Assembly: GCA_023666645.1 (NCBI GenBank)
Contig: JAMPBP010000001.1
Span: forward strand, 1,122,112-1,186,111
Direction of reading: 5' to 3'
Source: Clostridiales bacterium
GTDB lineage: Bacteria; Bacteroidota; Bacteroidia; Bacteroidales; Muribaculaceae
DNA: 64,000 nucleotides
Part shown: positions 45,373 to 54,841 of the stretch, in pieces
Layout of the letters: every line of letters begins with the position of its first letter
Numbering within the stretch: the stretch's first letter is position 1
The notes under the pieces: generated by a model
The model's database searches: none
The model's input: only the letters and a program-made list of their open reading frames with translations
What the model was told of the DNA's origin: nothing
Translations under genes and position numbers: made by a program

Positions 45373-46166
45373 TGACCAGCATAGTCAACCGTCCCAAAAT
45401 ATGCATTATAGGCGCCGGTAATGTAGCGACCCATCTGAGTGTAGCATTGAACAATGTCGCTGATATTGTACAAATTTACAGCCACAATTTGTCAAATGCC
45501 ACATTTCTCGCCAATACGATTGGAAAACATGGGATTGAAACCGACAATCTTGCCGACATAAGAAGCGGTGCCGATTTCTATATTGTAAGTGTAAAGGACG
45601 ATGTGATTGGGCAAGTAGCACGCAACACCCCCGACAGTGGTATATGGGCTCATACTTCAGGAAGTATCCCTATGGATATTTTCAATGGTCTCAAAAGCCG
45701 TAAAGGTGTGTTCTATCCATTGCAGACATTCTCCAAAGATGTGGACCTCGACATGAGAGTTGTCCCGCTTTTTATTGAAGCGGGAGACCCGGCTACCCAG
45801 CGTGAGCTCACCGAGCTTGGCAATCTGATCACCGACCGTGTGACTCCGGCCGACAGCCGACGCCGCAAAGCATTGCATATAGCTGCCGTATTTGCTTGTA
45901 ACTTCGTTAATTACATGTGGACTCAAGCCGATGAATTATTAAAAAGAGAAGGACTTGACATAGGCTATCTTTCACCTTTGCTTCAAGAAACATTGCGCAA
46001 GATTGAATATACCAGCCCTGAAGATGCACAGACCGGGCCCGCCCGCCGCGGTGACAAGCACATAATCGAGTCTCACCTTAAGCAAATCAGCGACCCTGGG
46101 CAACAAGCTATATACAAATTGCTGTCAGAACAAATTTTAGAACACTATGAGCAAAATAAACTATGA
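45372..46166 (+). CDS. Rossmann-like / DUF2520 protein
   Basis: This 264-aa protein has an N-terminal NADP-type Rossmann domain (KICIIGAGNVATHLSVAL) and a C-terminal helical DUF2520 domain (RRKALHIAAVFACNFVNYMW). It resembles proline-reductase or ketopantoate-reductase folds, but its reaction is not known. ATG 45372 overlaps the nitroreductase stop by one base. An upstream in-frame ATG at 45333 is inside that gene and was rejected. Confidence 0.85.
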   Translation: MTSIVNRPKICIIGAGNVATHLSVALNNVADIVQIYSHNLSNATFLANTIGKHGIETDNLADIRSGADFYIVSVKDDVIGQVARNTPDSGIWAHTSGSIPMDIFNGLKSRKGVFYPLQTFSKDVDLDMRVVPLFIEAGDPATQRELTELGNLITDRVTPADSRRRKALHIAAVFACNFVNYMWTQADELLKREGLDIGYLSPLLQETLRKIEYTSPEDAQTGPARRGDKHIIESHLKQISDPGQQAIYKLLSEQILEHYEQNKL

Positions 46167-46671
46167 TTTGAGCCTTATCAAAGCATTGGTTTTTGATGTT
46201 GACGGCGTGTTATCACCATCGACCATACCAATGGGTGATGACGGCATACCGCAGCGCATGGTCAACGTCAAGGATGGATATGCTATGCAGCTCGCCCTCA
46301 AACATGGTCTTCGTATCTCTATCATAAGCGGTGCCGATTCCAAAGCAGTGGAACGACGTTTTAAACTTCTGGGCATTCACGATGTAATAATCAATGCTTC
46401 ACACAAACTGCCCATACTGCTCCAATGGATTGACAAAAATGGGTTAAAACCCCAGGAAATTATATATGTCGGTGATGACATTCCTGACTATGAATGCATG
46501 AAAGCCGTGGGACTCGCTGTAGCACCGGCCGATGCCGCTATTGAAATAAGAGAGATCGCACAATACATCACACCAATGGCTGGTGGTTATGGTGTAGCTC
46601 GCGACCTGATAGAAGAGATATTGAAATCCCGGGGAGAGTGGATGAAACCCGACACTGCCTATCATTGGTAA
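46147..46671 (+). CDS. HAD phosphatase, KdsC-like
   Basis: This 174-aa HAD-superfamily protein has no cap domain and shows VFDVDGVLSPSTI (nucleophile Asp16, acid-base Asp18), ISGADSKAVERR and YVGDDIPDYECM. This matches 3-deoxy-D-manno-octulosonate 8-phosphate phosphatase, which makes KDO for lipopolysaccharide. It overlaps the DUF2520 gene by 20 nt. The acylneuraminate-related phosphatases are the alternative. Confidence 0.87.
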   Translation: MSKINYDLSLIKALVFDVDGVLSPSTIPMGDDGIPQRMVNVKDGYAMQLALKHGLRISIISGADSKAVERRFKLLGIHDVIINASHKLPILLQWIDKNGLKPQEIIYVGDDIPDYECMKAVGLAVAPADAAIEIREIAQYITPMAGGYGVARDLIEEILKSRGEWMKPDTAYHW

Positions 46672-46713
46672 ACAAGTTCATAATATACACTATCATCTCT
46701 AAGATCAACTGTC

Positions 46714-47295
46714 ATGACTGAAGGATACAGACTATTACTTGCAAGTGGTTCTCCCCGTCGTAGGGAACTGCTCAACCAACTTGACACAGAAACGGAGATT
46801 GTCGCATTGCATGATGTCGATGAGAGTTACCCTTCCACACTTGCGGCTGAACAAGTGGCTGAATATGTAGCAACAAAAAAGCGTGACTCCTACAACCTCA
46901 ATTTACTAAATAACAACGATGTACTTATAACAGCCGATACTGTCGTAGTACTTGATGGCAAGGTTCTTGGCAAACCTCATGACAATGATGATGCTAAGAA
47001 AATGTTACGTCAGCTCAGCGGTAGAACCCATATAGTAGTTTCGGGTGTAACATTATCCACTCAACAAAAAAGCATAAGCTTTTCGACTAAGACAAAAGTG
47101 ACATTCGACAACCTGAGCGAAGAGATGATCGACTACTATGTAGAGCATTATAAGCCCCTTGACAAGGCTGGAGCTTATGGTATACAGGAGTGGATAGGAT
47201 ATGTAGGAATAGCAGGAATTGAGGGCTGTTACTACAATGTCATGGGACTACCGCTTCACGACCTGTTCAAACATCTCGGTGAGCTTTCACAATGA
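46714..47295 (+). CDS. maf: Maf/YhdE-family nucleotide pyrophosphatase
   Basis: This 193-aa protein has the family start LLLASGSPRRRELLNQL and the catalytic block LITADTVVVLDGKVLGKP, ending DKAGAYGIQEWIGYVGIAGIEG-like. It hydrolyses dTTP/UTP or modified nucleotides and is linked to control of division. Its last 29 nt overlap the end of the ATP-grasp-like gene on the opposite strand. Confidence 0.94.
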   Translation: MTEGYRLLLASGSPRRRELLNQLDTETEIVALHDVDESYPSTLAAEQVAEYVATKKRDSYNLNLLNNNDVLITADTVVVLDGKVLGKPHDNDDAKKMLRQLSGRTHIVVSGVTLSTQQKSISFSTKTKVTFDNLSEEMIDYYVEHYKPLDKAGAYGIQEWIGYVGIAGIEGCYYNVMGLPLHDLFKHLGELSQ

Positions 47296-48418
47296 CTGCA
47301 AACGGATATCCGGGAGGGGTAAGCGACACACACCCATCACTCAGTCGTCCGTCAAAAACTTTAGGCAAACCTTTGAAATCCGAGCTACCGACATCACGGC
47401 ATATCGACATCACCCCACTGGAACCATGATGCATATATCTATGATTGAATATATGTGCCACTCGCCCCATGGTGTATCGCAGATTTACTTCAACACATGG
47501 GGCAATCAACATCTTGCCGGAACTATCTCTATAGACCATCATGTCGACACCAAGAGGACCATTATATCTTTTTCCGATTAATATTCCAAGAGTCCTTGTC
47601 ATCGCCTCCCGTGTAGCATCAAGCCACATTGGTGGTATCCCACACGATACGATGTGAGAGCCCAGCATGTGTTCTGGCATAAGTAAATTTCCTGAATAAG
47701 TTGAATATGAGGCATTAAAGAAGCATGACAGGCCAATATATACAGCCTCTCCATCGACCATATCGAAAAGCATTGCAAAGTCACAACGTTTTTCCAAAGC
47801 CGGCTCGACCATAATACTACCCTGACGACGTATTATTCCCGATGCAAGCCTAAGCACCTGATGGACCGGAGCAGTGGCAGAATCGAGTATACCACGCCCG
47901 CTCCCCGAGAGCGGAGACTTCAGAAAGATATGCTCTCTCTCAAGAAGCATATGCTCAATAACTTTTATGTCATAAACTTCAATCGGAAACAACGGAAGAG
48001 GATATGGAAGCATACCGCTATCCTGCAGTTGATTATAGATATCAAGAGTGAGTCGGCGATGTGACAATTCCTTGACCGATTCAAGTAAGTCATCATCAGG
48101 CAACAACTTGCCAGTACAGCCTAAATTATTGAAAACAGTTCTGGCATAAGGTGACCATCCCCAAGGTGAACACCCCTCAATGTCGACAGGAATCTCAGAC
48201 ACTACCGATACTCCGAAATCAAAGCACTGTGAAAGATATTCAAAATACTCCTGATGTCCAGAGGAGGCAATTACACAATCTCCCTGCGACCCATACCACA
48301 CTGGCAGTGAGGCTCCGGCTGCCGCAAGCTTCATAGCAGCGGCCGGGGGTGTGAAATGAGGCGAAAATGAAGCCAACGCAAGGTCATTCTCAGGATTAAA
48401 CAAAAGCAGTCGATTCAT
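47267..48418 (-). CDS. ATP-grasp-like protein of unknown function
   Basis: No named family is recognised for this 383-aa protein. The middle and C-terminal parts look like an ATP-grasp fold: FLKSPLSGSGRGILDS (glycine-rich loop with a lysine), IIRRQGSIMVEPAL and a metal-site-like VEVNLRYTMGRVA. The N-terminus, MNRLLLFNPENDLALAS, would be a pre-ATP-grasp strand. Such enzymes join a carboxylate to an amine or thiol. No partner gene is adjacent. A TACCTTTG box ends 6 nt before the ATG, so the mRNA may be leaderless. Confidence 0.65.
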   Translation of the reverse strand: MNRLLLFNPENDLALASFSPHFTPPAAAMKLAAAGASLPVWYGSQGDCVIASSGHQEYFEYLSQCFDFGVSVVSEIPVDIEGCSPWGWSPYARTVFNNLGCTGKLLPDDDLLESVKELSHRRLTLDIYNQLQDSGMLPYPLPLFPIEVYDIKVIEHMLLEREHIFLKSPLSGSGRGILDSATAPVHQVLRLASGIIRRQGSIMVEPALEKRCDFAMLFDMVDGEAVYIGLSCFFNASYSTYSGNLLMPEHMLGSHIVSCGIPPMWLDATREAMTRTLGILIGKRYNGPLGVDMMVYRDSSGKMLIAPCVEVNLRYTMGRVAHIFNHRYMHHGSSGVMSICRDVGSSDFKGLPKVFDGRLSDGCVSLTPPGYPFAVIVKAHRDV

Positions 48419-48424
48419 AGGCTA

Positions 48425-48432
48425 CAAAGGTA
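48425..48432 (-). promoter_or_regulatory. -7 element before the ATP-grasp-like gene
   Basis: TACCTTTG on the minus strand lies 6 nt from the ATG at 48418. No -33 box at the usual distance was found. Confidence 0.4.
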
Positions 48433-48584
48433 GCCAGTTTTTTACAAATAATATGAATTATCTACATGTGCTTGCGTGAATAATCAACATCTTGTAATTT
48501 TATGTGCTGATACTCAAGAGAGGTGTTCCTTTTGTCCCACCTAAAAACGAACAAAAGAGACCGTTACAAAAAGACCATTAACTT

Positions 48585-50501
48585 ATGACTGATGTAATAA
48601 GACTGTTGCCCGACTCAGTAGCCAACCAGATAGCCGCCGGTGAGGTTATACAACGCCCTGCCTCGGTAGTGAAGGAACTGGTTGAAAATGCTGTTGATGC
48701 AGGAGCAACCTTAATCAAGATAATCCTCAAAGATGCCGGACGTACCTTGATACAGGTAGTCGACAATGGATCGGGCATGAGTGACACTGACGCACGCCTT
48801 GCCTTTGAACGCCACTCAACCTCCAAGATAAAGAAAGCCGCCGACCTTTTTGAGCTCACTACAATGGGATTCAGAGGCGAGGCACTGGCTTCTATAGCTG
48901 CCGTGGCGCAAGTAGAGTTGAAAACCATGCGCCGTGGCGACTCCATAGGTACACGTCTATGTATCAATGGATCAAAGGTAGAGTCGCAGGAACCAGAAGT
49001 ATGTACTCCGGGTAGCAGCATGAGCGTGAAAAACCTTTTCTTCAATGTACCTGCCCGACGTAAATTCCTGAAAAAAGATTCGGTCGAGCTGTCCAACATT
49101 GTCCACGAATTTGAAAGGCTGGCATTAGTCAACCCCAACCATGAGCTGCAACTTATCCATAATGACACTATGATGCACCAGCTCATACCCGGCACCCTGA
49201 AACAAAGGATAGGACAGTTATTCGGCAAGACGATAGAAAAACAATTGGTGCCCGTAGAAACAGCCACTTCGATTATCAAAATAAATGGATTTGTAGGATT
49301 ACCTGAGGGAGCCAGGAAACGTATGTGGTTGCAATACTTCTTTGTAAATGGCCGCAATATGAGGCACCCATATTTTCATAAAGCCATAATGAGCTGTTAT
49401 GAGAAACTCATAGGTCCTGACGTCCAGCCCAACTATTTCATAAACTTAGAAGTAGACCCATCGACAATCGATGTAAACATACATCCTACGAAGAATGAGA
49501 TAAAATTTGAGAACGAACAGGCAATATGGCAGATATTACAGGCAGCAGTAAGAGAATCTCTCGGTAAATTCAATGTAGCTCCCGCCATGGATTTCACCGC
49601 CGATGAAGTTCCCGAGATTCCGGCCTTTGCACCCAATGCAACCATAAACCTTGACCTTGGCGATAAAAGTGAGCTGTACAATCCTTTTGACACTCCTACC
49701 ACCGGGACAAGAAACAACGGTATTAACCATACTGCCCCCGCCGCTCCTACCGTAGGAAACAATGGCATGAGATCATCAGCACTCAACTGGAAACGTGAAT
49801 CAGGAGCTACTTATGACGATTGGGATAAACTTTATAGCCGTTGGACCAATGGCAGTGTGGACGAACTCCCTCAACAGTTGTCAATTTCAGGAAACGCAAG
49901 CGACGGAAATAGCAGCAAAGAAATGGAATCGACCGAAGCCGATGTCACCAATGCCATACAATTTAAAAATAAATACATTCTCACCCCGGCCCGTTCAGGT
50001 CTGATGATCATCGACCAACACCGTGCCCACGTAAAAATTCTATACGAGCGGTATCTGAATTGCCTCAAAGGAAAACTACATGCTTCACAGTCGCTCATAT
50101 TCCCCGAAATGCTGACACTGACCACTGCCCAGGAAGTAATCTTGAACGACATCAAAGAAAAACTGACCTCTTGTGGTTTCGAAATTGAAAAAGCTGGAAA
50201 GGGAAACTGGGCTATAAACGGCATTCCCGCAATGGCCGATACAAGCAATGGAGCAGAGCTGTTGTATGGAATTATTGATAACATGATGAATCGCGGTGGC
50301 GATGCCCGACAAGAGATCGAGAGCGACATTGCCCTCTCTATGGCAAAATCATCAGCCATCAAAAGCGGTCAGCAACTCACGTCTGAAGCCATGGAGACAC
50401 TGATGCGCGACCTGTTCATGCTATCAACGCCCACCTATACTCCCGATGGCAATCTGATTCTAAAAATCATCGAAACAGAGACTCTCACAAGGTCATTTTG
50501 A
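48585..50501 (+). CDS. mutL: DNA mismatch repair protein MutL
   Basis: This 638-aa protein has a GHKL ATPase N-terminus with IAAGEVIQRPASVVKELVEN, DNGSGM and GFRGEALASIA, and a C-terminal dimerisation domain after a low-complexity linker (about 360-450). The C-terminal endonuclease motif of MutL proteins, DQHA-x2-E-x4-E, reads DQHRAHVKILYE here (from Asp477), so the central Glu is Val and Ala is Arg. This may be a lineage-wide variant or a loss of nicking activity. MutS is not in the window. Confidence 0.95.
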   Translation: MTDVIRLLPDSVANQIAAGEVIQRPASVVKELVENAVDAGATLIKIILKDAGRTLIQVVDNGSGMSDTDARLAFERHSTSKIKKAADLFELTTMGFRGEALASIAAVAQVELKTMRRGDSIGTRLCINGSKVESQEPEVCTPGSSMSVKNLFFNVPARRKFLKKDSVELSNIVHEFERLALVNPNHELQLIHNDTMMHQLIPGTLKQRIGQLFGKTIEKQLVPVETATSIIKINGFVGLPEGARKRMWLQYFFVNGRNMRHPYFHKAIMSCYEKLIGPDVQPNYFINLEVDPSTIDVNIHPTKNEIKFENEQAIWQILQAAVRESLGKFNVAPAMDFTADEVPEIPAFAPNATINLDLGDKSELYNPFDTPTTGTRNNGINHTAPAAPTVGNNGMRSSALNWKRESGATYDDWDKLYSRWTNGSVDELPQQLSISGNASDGNSSKEMESTEADVTNAIQFKNKYILTPARSGLMIIDQHRAHVKILYERYLNCLKGKLHASQSLIFPEMLTLTTAQEVILNDIKEKLTSCGFEIEKAGKGNWAINGIPAMADTSNGAELLYGIIDNMMNRGGDARQEIESDIALSMAKSSAIKSGQQLTSEAMETLMRDLFMLSTPTYTPDGNLILKIIETETLTRSF

Positions 50502-50518
50502 AATGTACAGTATCAATT

Positions 50519-50551
50519 AAAAAAGAGCCGGGCAGTTTGACTTCCCGGCTC
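50519..50551 (-). terminator. Intrinsic terminator of gdhA
   Basis: GAGCCGGG (50525-50532) and CCCGGCTC (50544-50551) pair perfectly. On the minus strand the stem is followed by six T residues (50524-50519). It lies 25 nt past the gdhA stop and may also stop mutL transcripts. Confidence 0.85.
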
Positions 50552-50575
50552 ATTGATTTACAATTTATTAAGCTA

Positions 50576-51913
50576 TCAAATAACGCCCTGTCCCATCATA
50601 GCATCAGCAACTTTCATAAAGCCGGCGATATTTGCGCCCTTCATGTAGTTTACATATCCATCGGGCTCAGTACCATGATCGACACACTGCTGGTGTATAT
50701 TGTGCATGATTTCATGTAAACGCTCATCAACCTCAGCAGCCGACCACTGCAAGTGCTCAGCGTTCTGGCTCATTTCAAGTCCAGATGTGGCAACACCACC
50801 TGCATTGACAGCTTTACCGGGAGCATATGTGATGCGGGCTGCAATGAAAGCGTCAATTGCCTCTGGGGTACAACCCATATTAGATACCTCAGCTACAAGT
50901 TTTACACCATTATCAAGAAGGTGTTTGGCATCTTCACCGTTAACCTCGTTCTGCGTTGCACAGGGGAGTGCAATGTCGACCTTCTGCACCCAAGGTTTCT
51001 GACCGGGGAAGAATGTAGCCTCAGGATATTTCTCGGCATATGGAGCAACAATATCCTCGCCCGAAGCCCGAAGCTCAAGCATGTAATCTATTTTGTCGCC
51101 CTTTATGCCAGTAGGATCGTATATGTAGCCATCGGGACCGGAGATTGTCACAACCTTGGCTCCCAATTGGGTAGCCTTGAGCGCTGCTCCCCAAGCTACA
51201 TTACCAAAGCCCGAGATAGCCACAGTCTTACCTTCAAGCGACTGATTTTTGCACTTCAAAATATCCTGGACGAAGTACAGAGCGCCGAAGCCGGTAGCCT
51301 CTGGACGTATGCGAGAGCCACCAAAACTGAGCCCCTTGCCTGTGAATGTACCGGTATTCTCGTCAACGAGTTTTTTATACATGCCATACATGTAGCCGAC
51401 CTCACGACCGCCCACACCTATATCGCCGGCTGGAACATCACGGTCGGGTCCAAGATTCTTCCACAAGCAAAGTATGAATGCCTGGCAGAAACGCATAATC
51501 TCACGGTCGCTCTTGCCTCGGGGCGAGAAGTCACTGCCACCCTTGGCACCTCCCATCGGAAGGGTAGTGAGAGCGTTCTTGAATGTTTGCTCGAAACCGA
51601 GGAATTTAAGGATAGAGAGATTGACTGATGCGTGGAAACGAATGCCACCTTTGTAGGGGCCAATGGCATTGTTGAACTGTACGCGGTAACCTATATTATT
51701 CTGGATCTCGCCCTTGTCGTCAATCCATGTTACACGGAATGTGACAATACGGTCGGGCTCTACCATACGTTCAATAATCTTGTTACGTTCAAACTCGGGG
51801 TGCTGGTTGTAAACATCGGCAACAGAAAGAAGTACTTCCTTCACTGCCTGCAGATACTCATTCTCACCGGGGTGTTTAGCCTCCAGGTCGCTGATGATTT
51901 TGTTTATATCCAT
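50576..51913 (-). CDS. gdhA: NADP-type glutamate dehydrogenase
   Basis: This 445-aa hexameric-type glutamate dehydrogenase has the glutamate site GPYKGGIRFH and the catalytic lysine in LPMGGAKGGSDF (about residue 126). The dinucleotide fold is SGFGNVAWGAA. It makes glutamate from 2-oxoglutarate and ammonia, the main ammonia-assimilating reaction in gut Bacteroidales. Coenzyme preference for NADPH is inferred from the subfamily. It has its own promoter (51956-51987) and terminator. Confidence 0.95.
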   Translation of the reverse strand: MDINKIISDLEAKHPGENEYLQAVKEVLLSVADVYNQHPEFERNKIIERMVEPDRIVTFRVTWIDDKGEIQNNIGYRVQFNNAIGPYKGGIRFHASVNLSILKFLGFEQTFKNALTTLPMGGAKGGSDFSPRGKSDREIMRFCQAFILCLWKNLGPDRDVPAGDIGVGGREVGYMYGMYKKLVDENTGTFTGKGLSFGGSRIRPEATGFGALYFVQDILKCKNQSLEGKTVAISGFGNVAWGAALKATQLGAKVVTISGPDGYIYDPTGIKGDKIDYMLELRASGEDIVAPYAEKYPEATFFPGQKPWVQKVDIALPCATQNEVNGEDAKHLLDNGVKLVAEVSNMGCTPEAIDAFIAARITYAPGKAVNAGGVATSGLEMSQNAEHLQWSAAEVDERLHEIMHNIHQQCVDHGTEPDGYVNYMKGANIAGFMKVADAMMGQGVI

Positions 51914-51955
51914 AACTACTATAAATGGTGTTAGAATTAATGTAATGTTCTACTG

Positions 51956-51987
51956 CAAATGTAAAGGTAAAATATTGAAATAACAAA
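51956..51987 (-). promoter_or_regulatory. Promoter of gdhA
   Basis: On the minus strand there is a -33 TTTG (51987-51984), a 20-bp spacer and a -7 TACATTTG (51963-51956). The leader to the ATG at 51913 would be about 38 nt. Confidence 0.8.
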
Positions 51988-52087
51988 AATATTTTTCAGC
52001 TAAAAATCACTCAAAAATCATAATTTTACGATATTTGGCAAGATTTTTGCAACTGGATTTGTTTACACGGAAAAAACTGACATTTTT

Positions 52088-54286
52088 ATGAAAATTCAAG
52101 ATATTCAGTCAAAAAAAAATAATATACTTCAAGCTTTGAAGCAACACCGATTGTCGGCTGCATTCAAAAGCATGAGGGCATTTTCAGAGCAGCAGATGAC
52201 ATGGGAAATAACCGATGAGATTGCACGTCTCGAGGAGTCTTACCGCTATATGCTTGACTATGCCATGAGAGGTGTCAACGACCCCATGCGAGACCAAATG
52301 TATGAAAAGATATTCCAGACAATGCTCACACTTCTTGACAGGCTGGAGCGTCATGCCCTTACACGAGAGTCTCCCACTTTATATTACAATACTTTAAGAT
52401 ACATAAATCAATCGGCCCGTGATTCCATTTCGACAGTCATGCGCCGTTATGACAAACTGCTGAGTAGTTCAACCCGACTTGCCGGGACCGATGATTCAGC
52501 CACACTCGAAACTACCCGGCGTATGGAATCGGCTGAGAGAGACCTGTTCAATAAATTATGGACAACCATGCTACTGAGCAACGAGGACTATGAAACACTG
52601 AGCACGCTATTGAAATCAGACCGTTACTACACTCGTTTCAAACAGTTTGTCATATCGGGATTACTGTTGGGCATGTTTGAATTTTATGACGACCGCCGCC
52701 TCTTGCTTATGATTGATGGTTATGAGAGCGGCAATGATACTGTGGCATCGGTATCGGTCATAGCATTGTTATTGTCGCTATATATGCACAGAGACCGAAA
52801 ACCTGATGCCAAAGTCTCCTCACGGCTCAATTTGCTTGGTGACACTGCGATGTGGCACAGTGACTTGAGAGATGGATTTCTTGAACTTGTGAGAGCCCGT
52901 GACACAGAGCGCATAACACGCACAATGCAGGACGAGGTTGTTCCTGAGATGCTAAAACTCAGACCCGAACTCAAAAAACATATGGGTAACATTCCTACAA
53001 CCATTGAACAACTGGAGGAAAATGATCTGAATCCCGAGTGGCAGGAAATGCTTGAAAAATCGGGCATTGCCGACAAAATGAAGAAACTCTTTGAGATACA
53101 GCTTGAGGGAGGGGATGTTTTCATGTCGACATTTGCCCACATGAAGTCGTTCCCGTTTTTCAACGAACTATCCAATTGGTTCATGCCATTCCACAGCGAT
53201 AGGTCGGAAATGCAACTTGTTCCATCGGAGCTTTCTGACATAGTACCACTGCTGGAGAATTCTCCCATATTCTGCAATAGCGACAAGTATTCATTCATTC
53301 TTTCCCTGCAGGGCATACCGGCCTCACAGCGTGAAGTGATGAAGGGACAACTGAACATGCAGGTCAACGGCATGCTTGAACTGCAGAATGCCTCGCTCGA
53401 CAATCGTAGTAAGAAACGGTCAAGCATCATGAACCGCTACGTACAGGACCTTTACCGTTTCTTTAAACTATTCCGACGAAAAGGTGAATTCAAGGACCCG
53501 TTTGTAACTGACCTGAACATGATTACCGTGCCATCTATCTCGCGGCATTTCAACGATGTGGAGAGTCTTCAGGCTATCGCTGAGTTTTATTTCAAGCATG
53601 AATACTATCATGACTCACTCAATTTGTTCAAGGCCATAGAAAACCTCTCTTACCCTGACATTCAGCTGTTTCAGAAAATAGGATTCTGCTATGAACGCAC
53701 CCACGAATACCGCAAAGCCCTTGACTACTATGAGCAATCAGAACTGCTTGACAGTGACAGCCTATGGAATATGAGGCATAAGGCACTATGTCACCGCATG
53801 CTTGGCCAACCGATCAAGGCCATCGATTGTTACCGCCGTATGATAAATGAGAAAGGAGACACATCAGTGGGCACTGTCATGGCCATGGGCGATTGCCTGA
53901 TGGAGCAAGGAGACTTTGAGAAAGCATCACAGCAATACTATAAAGTAAGCTATATCAACGACAGGAACATACGGGCTAAACGACAGCAAGCCTGGTGTCA
54001 GTTGATGCTTCATAATTACGATAAAGCCAAGCGCTTATATGACGAAATTTTGGCCGCTGAAGCCACGGCCGAAGATTATCTCAATATGGGACACCTATCG
54101 ATTGCCATGGCTGATGATAACAACGCTTTAAACTACTATAAATTATACATAAGCCAGATAGGATGTACGCTTGATGATTTTGCTATAAAAATGAATGGTG
54201 AAGCCGAGGCATTCAGACACATGGGACTTGACGGAAATGTGATACCTCTAATTGTCGACGCCATAAGCTACAGTGAGCGAAATTAG
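52088..54286 (+). CDS. Large tetratricopeptide-repeat protein, cytoplasmic
   Basis: The 732-aa protein has no signal peptide or membrane segment. The first 490 residues are helical and charged, with no recognised domain. The C-terminal third (about 500-700) contains TPR units, for example YHDSLNLFKAIENLSYPDIQ, EYRKALDYYEQSELLDSDSL and DFEKASQQYYKVSYINDRNI. It resembles large conserved TPR proteins of Bacteroidales of unknown function. It stands alone, between gdhA and rlmH, both on the opposite strand. Confidence 0.8.
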   Translation: MKIQDIQSKKNNILQALKQHRLSAAFKSMRAFSEQQMTWEITDEIARLEESYRYMLDYAMRGVNDPMRDQMYEKIFQTMLTLLDRLERHALTRESPTLYYNTLRYINQSARDSISTVMRRYDKLLSSSTRLAGTDDSATLETTRRMESAERDLFNKLWTTMLLSNEDYETLSTLLKSDRYYTRFKQFVISGLLLGMFEFYDDRRLLLMIDGYESGNDTVASVSVIALLLSLYMHRDRKPDAKVSSRLNLLGDTAMWHSDLRDGFLELVRARDTERITRTMQDEVVPEMLKLRPELKKHMGNIPTTIEQLEENDLNPEWQEMLEKSGIADKMKKLFEIQLEGGDVFMSTFAHMKSFPFFNELSNWFMPFHSDRSEMQLVPSELSDIVPLLENSPIFCNSDKYSFILSLQGIPASQREVMKGQLNMQVNGMLELQNASLDNRSKKRSSIMNRYVQDLYRFFKLFRRKGEFKDPFVTDLNMITVPSISRHFNDVESLQAIAEFYFKHEYYHDSLNLFKAIENLSYPDIQLFQKIGFCYERTHEYRKALDYYEQSELLDSDSLWNMRHKALCHRMLGQPIKAIDCYRRMINEKGDTSVGTVMAMGDCLMEQGDFEKASQQYYKVSYINDRNIRAKRQQAWCQLMLHNYDKAKRLYDEILAAEATAEDYLNMGHLSIAMADDNNALNYYKLYISQIGCTLDDFAIKMNGEAEAFRHMGLDGNVIPLIVDAISYSERN

Positions 54287-54294
54287 AGCCTGTC

Positions 54295-54768
54295 TCAATC
54301 ATGATGATAGGGCTCATTGTTCATGATTGTCATAGCTCGATATAATTGCTCCACAAAGAATAACCTCACCATTTCATGTGAAAAGGTCATGCGTGAAAGC
54401 GAAATCTTATCGTCGGCACGTTTATATACGTCTTGAGAAAACCCATATGGGCCACCTATGACAAAGACAATGTTGCGCGTCACCGTAGCCATACGTTTCT
54501 CCATATAGCCCGAAAATTCACGTGAAGTGAATTCTTTTCCTTTTTCATCAAGTAAAACAAGGTAATCACCCGGTTGCAACGAGGAAAGGATAATCGCACC
54601 CTCAGCCTGACACTGCTGCTCGTGGCTAAGCCGACGTGTATTTTTAACATCGGCCACTACCTTGAACTCAAAAGGAAGATAATGCTTCAGCCGGTTCACA
54701 TAAGCCTCTATTCCGGTCATTATATAAGATGTTGTAGTCTTGCCCACGGCAAGCAATTGAATTTTCAT
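54295..54768 (-). CDS. rlmH: 23S rRNA pseudouridine-1915 N3-methyltransferase
   Basis: This 157-aa SPOUT methyltransferase has the SAM-binding knot FVIGGPYGFSQDVYKRAD and ends SLSRMTFSHEMVRLFFVEQLYRA-like. It methylates the pseudouridine at position 1915 of 23S rRNA helix 69. The start is ATG at 54768, which gives the usual RlmH length. A longer open frame upstream is only a shadow of nadC. Confidence 0.94.
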   Translation of the reverse strand: MKIQLLAVGKTTTSYIMTGIEAYVNRLKHYLPFEFKVVADVKNTRRLSHEQQCQAEGAIILSSLQPGDYLVLLDEKGKEFTSREFSGYMEKRMATVTRNIVFVIGGPYGFSQDVYKRADDKISLSRMTFSHEMVRLFFVEQLYRAMTIMNNEPYHHD

Positions 54769-54780
54769 TATGCGTGATAC

Positions 54781-54811
54781 TTGGATAAAAAAGTGTAAAA
54801 GATTAAATTTG
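54781..54811 (+). promoter_or_regulatory. Promoter of nadC
   Basis: A -33 TTGG (54781-54784), a 19-bp spacer and a -7 TAAATTTG (54804-54811), ending about 30 bp before the nadC ATG. Confidence 0.65.
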
Positions 54812-54841
54812 CACAAATTTAATAAAAACAATTGACTGAAT

